DNA of 64,000 nt, from positions 1 through 64,000 of the forward strand of contig NZ_JAFCKT010000001.1 in the NCBI RefSeq assembly GCF_018129985.1, in the 5' to 3' direction. Origin of the DNA: Bradyrhizobium sp. SZCCT0148 (GTDB taxonomy: Bacteria; Pseudomonadota; Alphaproteobacteria; Rhizobiales; Xanthobacteraceae). Positions 32,024 to 40,430 of the stretch are shown in pieces. The notes under the pieces were generated by a model. That model saw only the letters and a list, made by a program, of their open reading frames with translations. It was not told the DNA's origin and made no database searches. The number at the start of each line of letters is the position of its first letter. Position 1 is the first letter of the stretch. Both the position numbers and the translations under genes were made by a program.

Positions 32024-32041
32024 CGTTTAATGAACGTTTAA
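32024..32041. promoter_or_regulatory. Operator-like direct repeat upstream of the AlpA-like gene
   Basis: CGTTTAA occurs at 32024-32030 and 32035-32041, 11 bp apart (one helical turn), about 40 bp before the start codon at 31983. It is placed where a regulator of the leftward operon could bind. Confidence 0.4.
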
Positions 32042-32455
32042 ATGACGCCTTCCGCGGCGCCGAGCCTCTTGGCCCGTAGGGTTTTCGCGCGCGTCAACTA
32101 GCGATTTCATGCTGCGAAAGGTCACCGAGCCGTTTGGATGCTTGGAATGACAAACCAACTCGAAGGACCCGAAAGCGGTCGCTGGCGATGCTAACGCATC
32201 TCTTCGAACGGAAAGCACCGCCCTCCTGTCCGATAATAAAGCGGATTTGGACATTTGCCATTGCCACTACCGGGACACGGGGGCCGCGCCTGTCCCAGCC
32301 AGGCTTTTGACCCTCAGCACGCTTGACGCAGCCGAGGTTTTTGGACTAACGCCCGATCTTTGAAGTTTGTAAAATTGTAGTGGTTTGTGCACCGGAGGCT
32401 TTGAGAATTTTCCGCTATCTCTCCCGCGAGCCGAGCGAAGCAGGAGCGAGGGTCG
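32042..32455. other. Intergenic region between divergent operons of the element
   Basis: About 410 bp without a convincing gene. It separates the leftward replication operon from the rightward DUF4429/SHOCT gene. A 75-codon frame (32254-32027, minus) is open, but its sequence looks like a Bradyrhizobium intergenic repeat (gaatgacaaaccaactcgaa region). Promoters for both directions must lie here, but I cannot define them. Confidence 0.4.
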
Positions 32456-33070
32456 ATGATAGTAAAAGGTTGGGGCGGCAGCTTTGAGTTGCTTGAACAT
32501 TGTGTCGTCATCCGACGAACCTACGTGATCGGGCTCTTTCAGCACGGCCTCAAGGGCGACAAGCGCATACCCTACTCGTCAATCACAGCCCTACAAGCCA
32601 AGCGCCCCGGCATCCTGAATGGATACATCCAATTCACCATCTCCGGAGGCAACGAAAATACTGCCGGAATCCTCGCCTCGGCGTCCGACGAAAACTCCTT
32701 GCAGTTTATTGATGCCGCCGCGTTTGACGAGGCCTATGAGTTTTTGCAGCAGAAGATCGGACGCCCAGCCCAGCCTCTGGTCTCAGCAGCTCCGTCGGTC
32801 TCCGCCGCCGAACAGTTGGATAAATTGGCCGGCCTGCTTGAGCGCGGGCTGATCACCAGAGAAGAATTTGATAGCCAGAAAAATTCTCTGATCGGGCAAA
32901 AAGTGGAAAGTTCTGCCAGCGCTGCTCAGGAAGAGCCGATCTCGGATGGTGCCGCCCGAATGCAAGCGGCGATGGACCGTGCTATCGCTCGTCGGGTAGA
33001 AACGGCCGCTCCTCCTGATATCGCAAGCGCCAAGCCTCAATTCGGGAGGCGGCAAGGTCCGGTAATCTAG
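32456..33070 (+). CDS. DUF4429 and SHOCT domain protein
   Basis: 204 residues. The N-terminal ~85 residues match the DUF4429 pattern (GWGGSFELLEHCVVIRR, HGLKGDKRIPYSSITALQ, NGYIQFTISGG), a PH-like beta fold. From about residue 120 comes a SHOCT module (EQLDKLAGLLERGLITREEF, then DSQKNSLIG), a short helical segment found at the ends of many proteins. The C-terminal tail is disordered. Usually associated with membranes or oligomers; function unknown. Starts the rightward half of the element. Confidence 0.75.
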   Translation: MIVKGWGGSFELLEHCVVIRRTYVIGLFQHGLKGDKRIPYSSITALQAKRPGILNGYIQFTISGGNENTAGILASASDENSLQFIDAAAFDEAYEFLQQKIGRPAQPLVSAAPSVSAAEQLDKLAGLLERGLITREEFDSQKNSLIGQKVESSASAAQEEPISDGAARMQAAMDRAIARRVETAAPPDIASAKPQFGRRQGPVI

Positions 33071-33433
33071 TCATTTCCCCGTTTGTTGGATGCCTGCTAG
33101 CGGCCTCACCCCGGATAAGGCCGACGTCATTGTGGTGTCGCTATTTGTTGCAGACCGGACTCGACCTCGCGGCCAATTCGATGGCCGCACGTGACCCATA
33201 GCCGACCCAAGGCGAGTTCGCAGGACATTCCAGTTGCCGTCACTGCCCGCCTTTGATCTCGGTACTGGATTTGTGAGTGTCCTAATTCCTTTCTTGGACG
33301 AGTGGTCAAAACTGCTCAGACTTGGTCTGCCACAGGTGTTAACAACATCCATCACCGCGCGGCCCTCGGCATATATCGGTGATGAGAACGCCATCACGCG
33401 CTCCCGCCTCCTTCCTCAGGAGGAGTTAGAGCC

Positions 33434-33634
33434 ATGCAGCTGCGACGCCGCATCAAGCAAACCATATCTCTTGAAGAACGCCTTGCCGCAGAGGCCCTGC
33501 GCCTGCGCGAGCAAGCTAAACTGCTTCCGCCGGGGATTGAGCGCGAGCGTGCAATCCGCAAAGCGAGCCTGGCTGAAACCGGCTCGCACATCAGTGAGTG
33601 GCTGCGGTCGCCCGGTCTACGGCCCCCGGCGTAG
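33434..33634 (+). CDS. Small conserved protein (Bradyrhizobium-type)
   Basis: 66 residues, basic and helical: LRRRIKQTISLEERLAAEAL then LREQAKLLPPGIERERAIRK and TGSHISEWLRSPGL. From memory, near-identical small proteins are common in Bradyrhizobium chromosomes. AGGAGTTAGAGCC precedes the ATG. Function unknown. It lies together with the next 45-residue frame. Confidence 0.6.
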   Translation: MQLRRRIKQTISLEERLAAEALRLREQAKLLPPGIERERAIRKASLAETGSHISEWLRSPGLRPPA

Positions 33635-33644
33635 ACGGCCCGAT

Positions 33645-33782
33645 GTGAGCGACAAGAAGCCGCCTAAGAACGTGATCCCTCCCCCTAACCAAAGGCGGAC
33701 GCAGGAGGTAATGGCGGCCGTTCAAGAGTACGCCGCCGCCCTACAGGAAGTTATCCAGAAGCTGCGCCGCAAGATGAATTAG
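33645..33782 (+). CDS. Very small conserved-looking protein
   Basis: 45 residues from a GTG, 10 bp after the preceding gene. KKPPKNVIPPPNQRRTQEV, then a helix MAAVQEYAAALQEVIQKLRR. It resembles tiny proteins that accompany the previous family in Bradyrhizobium (from memory). No function known, and the start is weak. Confidence 0.4.
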   Translation: MSDKKPPKNVIPPPNQRRTQEVMAAVQEYAAALQEVIQKLRRKMN

Positions 33783-33815
33783 ACAGCCTGAGTTGAGTGG
33801 CCTACCCATCCAACG

Positions 33816-33898
33816 CTGACTTCCGTTTCTGGCCCTAAGCAGACCATTAACCGCCGCTCCGGCGACGTCAGCAAATGACCCAAAGCGGAAGTTGGCCC
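33816..33898. repeat. Dispersed intergenic repeat with imperfect inverted ends
   Basis: CTGACTTCCGTTTCTGG at the left is answered by CCAAAGCGGAAGTTGG at the right, and the middle has CAGCAAATGACC. This type of sequence is frequent between genes in Bradyrhizobium (from memory). Its presence inside the element indicates recombination with, or long residence in, such a host. Confidence 0.5.
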
Positions 33899-33974
33899 TA
33901 GCCCAGCTGCCCTCCTGTATGCTTTGATGCTCTTGCAACATTTACTCTAAATGCGTTCCTTGGCGGGAGAACGG

Positions 33975-35720
33975 ATGGAACGGCGGTTGGCTGCAATTCT
34001 CGCTGCTGATGTGGCGGGCTATTCCCGCCTCGTTAGCGCTGACGAAACAGATGCGCTGGCGCGATTGGCCACGCTGCGGCGCGACATCATCGAACCCAAT
34101 ATTGCGGGATATTCAGGCCGGCTATTTAAGATCATGGGCGACGGTTTCCTGGCGGAATTTTCCAGCGCCGTTCAAGCGTTTTCCTGCGCGCTCGCAATTC
34201 AGGCGGAAACCGATGCGGTGGCCTCCGATTTCGATGAAACCAAAAAGATGCAGTTGCGGATCGGCATCCACGTAGGCGACGTCATGGTGGAGGGTGAGGA
34301 TCTGATGGGCGACGGCGTCAATATCGCCGCACGTTTGGAAAGCATTGCAGCTGTCGGCGGCATTTCCATCTCCCGCGCCGTCCATGACCAAGTCCGTGAC
34401 CGCATCAAGGTTGAGTTCGACGACAAAGGCGAGGTCACCTTGAAGAATATCGCTCGGCCGGTTCAGGTATTCGCCCTAGCTGGAGCGAATAGTGCCGCGC
34501 CTGTCAATATGACGCCCGCCGCGCTCGCACTCCCCGACAAGCCCTCTATTGCCGTGCTTCCGTTCCAGAACATGAGTGGCGATCCTGAGCAGGAATACTT
34601 CGCAGACGGTATTGTGGAAGACATCATCACCGCGCTGTCGCGCTTCAAGTCGCTGTTCGTGATCGCGCGCAACTCCAGCTTTACCTACAAGGGCGAAGCG
34701 GTGGATATTAAGAGGGTCGGTCGCGAACTCGGAGTAAGATACGTATTGGAAGGTAGCATCCGCAAAATCGGGGCGCGAATACGCGTCACGGGACAGTTGG
34801 TGGATACGTCAACCGGCGGACATATTTGGGCTGACAAATTTGACCGTGAACTGGACGATATTTTCGTTCTACAGGACGAGATTACGGAAAAGGTTGCCGC
34901 TGTCATTGAGCCAAACATCACGCGCGCCGAAATCGATCGTGCAGCCCGTCCGCGGCCGGATAACCTTACGGCCTACGACTATTACCTTCGCGCGCTGCCT
35001 CGCTACTACTCGATGACCGAGGAAGGGTTTACAGAGGCTCTTCAATTGTGCTCCCGTGCACTCGAAATCGACCCCCGCTACAGCGCAGCGGTTCGGCTCG
35101 CAGCGGACATGCACGGACTCAGGCCGGCCCAGGGATGGTCCAAAGACGTCAGATTGGATTACGCCGACGCCATGCGCTTTGGCAGGCGGGCCTTAGAGAT
35201 AGATGACGCGGATCCCGATACACTTGCTATGTTTGGTAGAGGAACGGCTGCGTTTACCAACGATTACGACACGGCAAAGGAGATGGTTGATCGTGCAGTC
35301 GAACTAAATCCAAATTCGGCGCGAGCGTGGTCCGAGCGGGGCTGGACCTATCGATATATGAAAAAAGCCGACGAAGCATTTATCAGTTTCGAGCGCGCCA
35401 TACGCCTTAGCCCGGTGGACCCGAAGCTGTACGATACCCTTACGGGGGTGGCGAGTACGCTCATCATGTTGAGCCGCGATGACGAAGCAGCCGCGAGGGC
35501 GAGACGGGCTCTTGCGCTCAATCCGCGGTTTACATCGGCCCATCGGTGTCTTGCCGCTGCGTTGGCTTATCTCGGTCGCGGGGCGGAAGCGAAGGAAGCC
35601 GCCACCGCCCTGTTGGAAATTGAGCCGTCATTTCGCATTAACGCATGGGCTAACTACGGCGGACAATGGCAGGGGCAACGATTCCTCGATGGTCTTCGCC
35701 TCGCGGGGTTGCCCGAATGA
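33975..35720 (+). CDS. Class III nucleotide cyclase with TolB-like and TPR domains
   Basis: 581 residues from the ATG at 33975. Residues 1-175 are a class III cyclase domain: ADVAGYSRLVSADE (metal Asp), KIMGDGFLAEF (second metal Asp), RIGIHVGDVMVEG and NIAARLESIA. Residues ~185-320 are the TolB-like region often attached to these cyclases (SIAVLPFQNMSGDPEQEYFADG, VLEGSIRKIG, HIWADKFDREL). The remainder contains about four tetratricopeptide repeats. It would make cAMP or cGMP in the cytoplasm in response to a partner bound by the TPRs. The family is hugely expanded in Bradyrhizobium, so it may be host-derived cargo. Confidence 0.85.
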   Translation: MERRLAAILAADVAGYSRLVSADETDALARLATLRRDIIEPNIAGYSGRLFKIMGDGFLAEFSSAVQAFSCALAIQAETDAVASDFDETKKMQLRIGIHVGDVMVEGEDLMGDGVNIAARLESIAAVGGISISRAVHDQVRDRIKVEFDDKGEVTLKNIARPVQVFALAGANSAAPVNMTPAALALPDKPSIAVLPFQNMSGDPEQEYFADGIVEDIITALSRFKSLFVIARNSSFTYKGEAVDIKRVGRELGVRYVLEGSIRKIGARIRVTGQLVDTSTGGHIWADKFDRELDDIFVLQDEITEKVAAVIEPNITRAEIDRAARPRPDNLTAYDYYLRALPRYYSMTEEGFTEALQLCSRALEIDPRYSAAVRLAADMHGLRPAQGWSKDVRLDYADAMRFGRRALEIDDADPDTLAMFGRGTAAFTNDYDTAKEMVDRAVELNPNSARAWSERGWTYRYMKKADEAFISFERAIRLSPVDPKLYDTLTGVASTLIMLSRDDEAAARARRALALNPRFTSAHRCLAAALAYLGRGAEAKEAATALLEIEPSFRINAWANYGGQWQGQRFLDGLRLAGLPE

Positions 35721-35891
35721 CCACGATCTTCTCGTTCGCCGCTATCTTTCCCAACTTCCGGCGTTGGCCCATCTGCGAAGTTGCGGTCGGTCTCTCGAAG
35801 GTCCGCTTATCACGGGCAGAGCGGACTAGATTTGCTCGTTCGCGAGGATATTCAGAATTTGCTCAACAGCGAGCTTAGGTCGCCAAAGTAA

Positions 35892-35915
35892 GGCCGCCTC
35901 AGATGGCGGCCTTTT
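35892..35915 (+). terminator. Intrinsic terminator downstream of the cyclase gene
   Basis: GGCCGCC (35892-35898) pairs with GGCGGCC (35905-35911) around TCAGAT, followed by T4. About 170 bp after the cyclase stop. AA precedes the stem, so it may act weakly in both directions. Confidence 0.65.
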
Positions 35916-36855
35916 GCACTTACAGCGCATTGTGGCCCATCAGTGAAGTTTGCATTTCGGTTGCCGTCTTCGTGTCTAATGTTCGAGCCTAGCGCCGCCG
36001 CTCGCCCGGGCTTCCGCGCAGCGCGCTGCGAGCGGAGTTGCGGTCGATAGAACGGTTTTTACACCTCCCTCGAAGGTAATAGCGACCCTCGTTGATGAGG
36101 TCGCTAGAAAGGGCGTTAGGGTTGTAGAAGCGCCTCTATCCACCGCACCTCCGACAGGTCCGAATAAATCAGAACGAGCAACTAGACGACCTGGACGGGC
36201 TAAAGTTCGAATGAGCGTCCCTGGGTGGCTTCGTGGGGGTTGCTAGCGGTAACCCCAACGGGGGCGTTCACACTAATTGTTAACCTTAATGGAATGTAAA
36301 AACGTCGGGATGACAGCCGAGTCATCGGGTTCCCTGTTCGATCTTCTTAACCGGGCGTTCACCATCCCGATTGACTCAAAGTGGGAGACCTGCGCGGGTG
36401 TGGTTAACCGGCCGCGCATAAAGACGAATTATGGAATCTTTTTTGGTCCACGCGAAAAGCGTGCCACGCAATGTTGTTGCGTTCGGCATGGCTCGACCCG
36501 ATCCGCTGGAGCCATGTGTCCAGCGCATTTAGAATCCCTTAACCATCTTCGCGGGGACAATTTTGCTGAGTGCCCGCGCAGGTCGGCGTGAGGTCCCATG
36601 CTTCTGTTTATCGGAATCGAGCTACCGGGTAGGATCCGTATCACTCGGATCACCCGAAAAGGTGATGGGCCCTAGCGCATTCACTCTATTCAGGTCGGAA
36701 GTCTGGCTTCTGAAAAATAAGACGAGCTGCCGAAGTCCAAAATTCAGCCTCATCAAAAGCTGAGACCTGACGTCACGGCCGGACGCAGGACCAAGCAAAC
36801 GCTTTCTCAACCGGCCGCCAACATAATGGCGCAGACATAAGGGCGGGGCGTATCC
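35916..36855. other. About 940 bp without a supported gene
   Basis: A frame open from 35980 to 36246 reads plausibly (TPPSKVIATLVDEVARKGVR near its middle) but has no start codon near its beginning, so it may be a gene remnant. A second frame, 36277-36591, has an odd, cysteine-rich translation and I do not accept it. A hairpin GGGGTT/AACCCC lies near 36235-36256. The rest is A+T-richer than the surrounding chromosome. Confidence 0.4.
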
Positions 36856-37722
36856 ATGAATTTTACCAGGGCGGAACGCATCTCTCTGAAGCTACATCCG
36901 GAGCTGAATGAGAGGTGGGTGCAGGACTTGATTGCTGGTGATCCCAAGATACTTGGATTGGGCGATCTTGTGCTTCGAGACAAGGAACGAATGCAGCCCC
37001 GCGCAGGCCGGTTGGATCTGCTCCTTCAACATCCAGAAGGAAAGCTGCGGTACGAGGTTGAGGTTCAGTTAGGCGCGACGGACGAGACGCATATTATCCG
37101 CACGATCGAGTATTGGGACATTGAGCGGAAGCGCTACCCGCAATACAAGCACTGCGCTGTGCTGGTTGCGGAAGACATCACCAGCCGCTTTCTCAACGTT
37201 GTGTCATTGTTCAATGGATTCATTCCGTTGATTGCTCTCCAGATGCAGGCGCTTAAGGTTGGAGAGCATACAACGCTGGTCTTCACGAAAGTGATGGACG
37301 AGTTGTCTAGGGGGCCGGTGGACGAGGACGAGGACGCGGCAGCTACCCCGACCGATCGGCCGTACTGGGAAAAGCAGGGCACAAAAGCGACGGTTCAGCT
37401 TGCCGACGAATTACTGTCTATTGCGCGAGAGATTGATCCATCATTGGAGCTGAAATACAACAAACTCTATATCGGACTGTCGAGGGCAGGACAGCCCTTC
37501 AATTTTGTGATCTTCCGTCCGAAAAAGAAACACATCCGTGCCGAAATTCGGTTGCCGCGGACCGACGAGGTCGATGGCAAAATTGAGCACGCGGGAATAG
37601 AGACTCTGGACTACGACGAAACATATCAAGCGTATCGCCTCGCCCTCGGCGCTGATGATATCGCAAAACACAGAGAATTGCTGCTGGAGCTGATGCGCGC
37701 GTCATATCAGGGCCGGATGTAG
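36856..37722 (+). CDS. PD-(D/E)XK nuclease-like protein
   Basis: 288 residues. The N-terminal half has the restriction-fold pattern: AGRLDLLLQHPEG (Asp in the second strand), then YEVEVQLGATDE (Glu-x-Glu/Gln instead of Glu-x-Lys), then a helix with THIIRTIEYWDIERKRYP. The following segment RFLNVVSLFNGFIPLIALQ completes the core. The C-terminal half (LGLSRAGQPFNFVIFRPKK region) resembles a nucleic-acid-binding module. The missing lysine makes catalysis uncertain. GGGCGGGG precedes the ATG. It is followed by a convergent ATPase gene, in a cluster with a DpnI-like enzyme, which suggests a defence role (inferred). Confidence 0.6.
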   Translation: MNFTRAERISLKLHPELNERWVQDLIAGDPKILGLGDLVLRDKERMQPRAGRLDLLLQHPEGKLRYEVEVQLGATDETHIIRTIEYWDIERKRYPQYKHCAVLVAEDITSRFLNVVSLFNGFIPLIALQMQALKVGEHTTLVFTKVMDELSRGPVDEDEDAAATPTDRPYWEKQGTKATVQLADELLSIAREIDPSLELKYNKLYIGLSRAGQPFNFVIFRPKKKHIRAEIRLPRTDEVDGKIEHAGIETLDYDETYQAYRLALGADDIAKHRELLLELMRASYQGRM

Positions 37723-37790
37723 CAAGAGCGCTCTGACATCACTTGGCGCACGCGAGTGCCCTAATGCGGGCAATGAAGCTCTCCCTTGTC

Positions 37791-39377
37791 TCACCGATTT
37801 GCGGCGATTTCTCTTAGCTGCTCAGGTGTTAGGATGGCTCGCCGAATCGACCTGTAGTCATCGCGCGGCACTTCGATCAACTCGTCGTCAGCTTCGAACA
37901 GCATCTTGGGTTCTTTACCGGTGTTGATCAGATCGACGTAACAACCGTAATCGATCTTAAAGACGTCAAACCGCTTGCCCGCCTGATCCTTTGCGGACAC
38001 GTTCTTCTTCAGGATGTGTAACAGTCGTGCATCGAACAGGTCCTCTATCGTCTCATCTCTCACGTTGTTTGGGAACAGAAAGGCGCGGGCTCGACGCCTG
38101 CCGATCACTTCGTTGATAACCACCATGAGAATATCCGACAGATGGTCGCTTCCTCTGATCACGGATGCCTTGTCTCGTTGATACCAATCGCGCGCCGCCT
38201 CTCGAACATGGTTCATTGAAATCTTGTTGTTAAATGCCTTGGTTGCGACTGTAGCAGCGAGGTTAAGCGCATCCCGCGGCACGCCTTCAACCGCGCGTAC
38301 GAACTCCTCGAAGACGTTCACCTGAGTAAACAGGGCATGGATCAGATCCTCAGCCGTGCGAACAGCAGGATCAACATTCTCCGACTTGCTGTAGTGTCGG
38401 AATATGAGATTCTTGAAGAATTGGATTGACCGCTGTTCGTCTGCGTCGAAAACTAGAAAATCATCTAGGTTGAGGCTCGCAGACATGTCGGCGCCCAGCT
38501 CGACGCCCGTGTATTCACCACGCCCTGTACCCCTAAGGGTGAAATTGGATCGGTGCTCGATCGCGGCGATCTTCACGATGCAACGCGGTGATGGCAGGAC
38601 CGTTCTCCTGAGCAGGTCCGCAAGATATGGCTGAAGCTCCAAGGGAACTTCGCTCCATTCGTCGATGAAAAGCCAAACCCTCTCTGCGCCCAAAACCTCG
38701 ATCAGCCCCGTCAGCGCTGCTTGGACGCTGCCAAAATCGATGTGCAACGCCGGCTCGCCAACAGTCTTCGCTCGCGATTGCTCAGCTGATTTGGATGTGG
38801 CTTCGGCACTCGCCGATGCCGTAACGGATGCTGCGGCCGCCAAGGTCGCCGCCAGAGAGCCGCCGGCCTTGGCGGTGTTCTCTGATGAAGTTGTCGTTTC
38901 GCGTTCGATCGTTCTTCTGATTTTTACGGACGAGATAGCTGTTTGAAAGTCGTCGAGACGGACAGCGACCTGCTCCGGATGTCGAGCGGTATCGAGCGCA
39001 GCGACGGCGCATGGATAGAGCGAGGCAAGGACGGCTTGAAGAACGTCATTGATGAGCTGGGTACTGCGCTCCGCCAGAGATTTTGACGTGTCATTGTAGA
39101 TCGAGGTGTTAGATCCGATGGAGCGCAAATCCATATAGACTGGGATCTCGCCGCGCTTGGCAACGAGGTCAGCGACAAATTTCAAGGCGTGGGTCTTGCC
39201 AGTTCCGCGTCGGCCGTAAACCACCTGGCTATTAGCATTCGAAAGCAAGTCCATCATCGGAGCTGAATCTACGAAGGTGTCTACCACCATATCATCGGTA
39301 TACTTTTCAGCTCGCAGCGAGAAATTGATGAAGGCCTTTTGCAAAGAGACAACATCGACTTTGTCAGTCAATCCCAT
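37791..39377 (-). CDS. ORC/CDC6-like P-loop ATPase
   Basis: 528 residues from the ATG at 39377 (an ATG ten codons upstream is possible). Walker A is YGRRGTGKTHAL (about residues 54-64) and Walker B is VWLFIDEWSE (Asp239, Glu240), followed by LLRRTVLPSPRCIVKIAAIE with the sensor region. An Ala/Ser/Thr-rich linker at about 165-205 interrupts the ATPase core. The C-terminal part has winged-helix-like segments and IDYGCYVDLINTG. The architecture recalls the ORC-CDC6/STAND-like ATPases reported from defence islands. The likely partners are the adjacent nuclease-like genes; this is inferred from position only. Confidence 0.65.
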   Translation of the reverse strand: MGLTDKVDVVSLQKAFINFSLRAEKYTDDMVVDTFVDSAPMMDLLSNANSQVVYGRRGTGKTHALKFVADLVAKRGEIPVYMDLRSIGSNTSIYNDTSKSLAERSTQLINDVLQAVLASLYPCAVAALDTARHPEQVAVRLDDFQTAISSVKIRRTIERETTTSSENTAKAGGSLAATLAAAASVTASASAEATSKSAEQSRAKTVGEPALHIDFGSVQAALTGLIEVLGAERVWLFIDEWSEVPLELQPYLADLLRRTVLPSPRCIVKIAAIEHRSNFTLRGTGRGEYTGVELGADMSASLNLDDFLVFDADEQRSIQFFKNLIFRHYSKSENVDPAVRTAEDLIHALFTQVNVFEEFVRAVEGVPRDALNLAATVATKAFNNKISMNHVREAARDWYQRDKASVIRGSDHLSDILMVVINEVIGRRRARAFLFPNNVRDETIEDLFDARLLHILKKNVSAKDQAGKRFDVFKIDYGCYVDLINTGKEPKMLFEADDELIEVPRDDYRSIRRAILTPEQLREIAANR

Positions 39378-39619
39378 AGCGTCACCCGTTTTGGTAGCAA
39401 ACTGCAATGTAACTGCCTCTCAACGTACAGGCGAGTAATTTTTGTGATGTCTCAGCGTTGGCCCCTCAGCCGCGCCGAATACTCCGGAGGAGTTCTCCGG
39501 CGCTCCACGTTGTGCTCTGATCCCTAAGCGCGACGGCGAACCCTTAAAGGGCTCCCGAATTGAGCCGCACCAATTTCCGGTCTACGCTTCAAAGTGCTCC
39601 CGCCGCCTCCTAAAGCCCT

Positions 39620-40186
39620 TTAGCGCGGCTGTGATGTTGGCGTCCGAGTGGGAAGGCGCCCGCTTACGGGTGAAACCACATTTGCCAGTGCGGATGTGCT
39701 GGCTTTCGTAGAGGGCCCCGTTGCTAGCTGCACGAAGGACGTTTTGATTGAGTTCAATTTATATCTGAATCCGATCCAACCCTCACGGCCAGCGCCCTTC
39801 TGCAAAGGGTTTCGAGGCTGGAACATACCCGCGTTTTGAAGGTCGGCCGACAGGTAGTAAATCGCATAGTTCCTTTGGTCACATTCGTTGACGAGCACAA
39901 GGAAGAGCGGAAAATATATTCCGGCGCTCATGCGCTCGTTGTGAGGCTTCCAAGCAGCTCCGGCGATTTCGGAAGGGATTCTCTCCACTGACGACTTCTT
40001 CGTTGTTTTTACCTGCGCGAGGTAGCCGCAGAAATCGCAGATAACATCTGCACATTTGAAATTAGGCCCCAATCGCTTAAGCGTCTTTGAGCGCTTGCAC
40101 CTGGGACAACTACACATCCGAACAACTAACTCTTCGCCGAACAAGCCAAGCTTTTGCTTGTCCGTCATTCTAGGGGGCTTGGACAT
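39620..40186 (-). CDS. DpnI-like zinc-finger endonuclease domain protein
   Basis: 188 residues. The N-terminal ~65 residues show two Cys pairs, Cys27-x2-Cys30 (CSCPRC) and Cys50-x2-Cys53 (CDFC), and between and after them the nuclease pattern Asp47 ... Gln58-x-Lys60 (FKCADVICDFCGYLAQVKTT, with preceding GEELVVRM). This order (zinc ribbon interleaved with Asp...Gln-x-Lys) is typical of DpnI/Dam-replacing-type endonucleases. The second half (YFPLFLVLVNE, REGWIGFRYKLNSI) completes the fold. DpnI cuts methylated GATC; whether this protein does is unknown, as the C-terminal winged helix of DpnI is not evident. No methyltransferase is nearby, consistent with a methyl-dependent enzyme. Confidence 0.6.
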   Translation of the reverse strand: MSKPPRMTDKQKLGLFGEELVVRMCSCPRCKRSKTLKRLGPNFKCADVICDFCGYLAQVKTTKKSSVERIPSEIAGAAWKPHNERMSAGIYFPLFLVLVNECDQRNYAIYYLSADLQNAGMFQPRNPLQKGAGREGWIGFRYKLNSIKTSFVQLATGPSTKASTSALANVVSPVSGRLPTRTPTSQPR

Positions 40187-40362
40187 GCTCTGATCCGACT
40201 GCCAGTAACAAGAGGGAAGCGGGATGTTGTGATTCGCGTCGCGCGATTTTATCGCTCGGGGAAAATGCGGCTACTCGTCTACAACTCTGAGTGCGCCACA
40301 AGCGGATTTCGTGATGCAGACTTGATCCGTGCAGCCGCCACTGTATGTTGAGCGGCAGAAGG

Positions 40363-40382
40363 CGGGACACATGATGGACACA
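40363..40382 (+). repeat. 20-bp direct repeat, right copy (possible integrase arm site)
   Basis: CGGGACACATGATGGACACA, identical to 22981-23000. It lies 48 bp before the intact tRNA. Next to it, AGAACTAAG occurs twice (40401-40409 and 40423-40431) just outside the tRNA start, possibly part of the recombination or promoter region. Confidence 0.6.
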
Positions 40383-40430
40383 TGGTCTTCCTTGCAAGAT
40401 AGAACTAAGTTCTTGAAAATAAAGAACTAA

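Noticed and set aside
32027..32254. 75-codon minus-strand frame upstream of the AlpA-like gene
   Set aside because: Looks like translation of a Bradyrhizobium intergenic repeat; no start context.
36277..36591. 104-codon plus-strand frame before the nuclease-like gene
   Set aside because: Begins with TTG, has an odd cysteine-rich composition and no motif.
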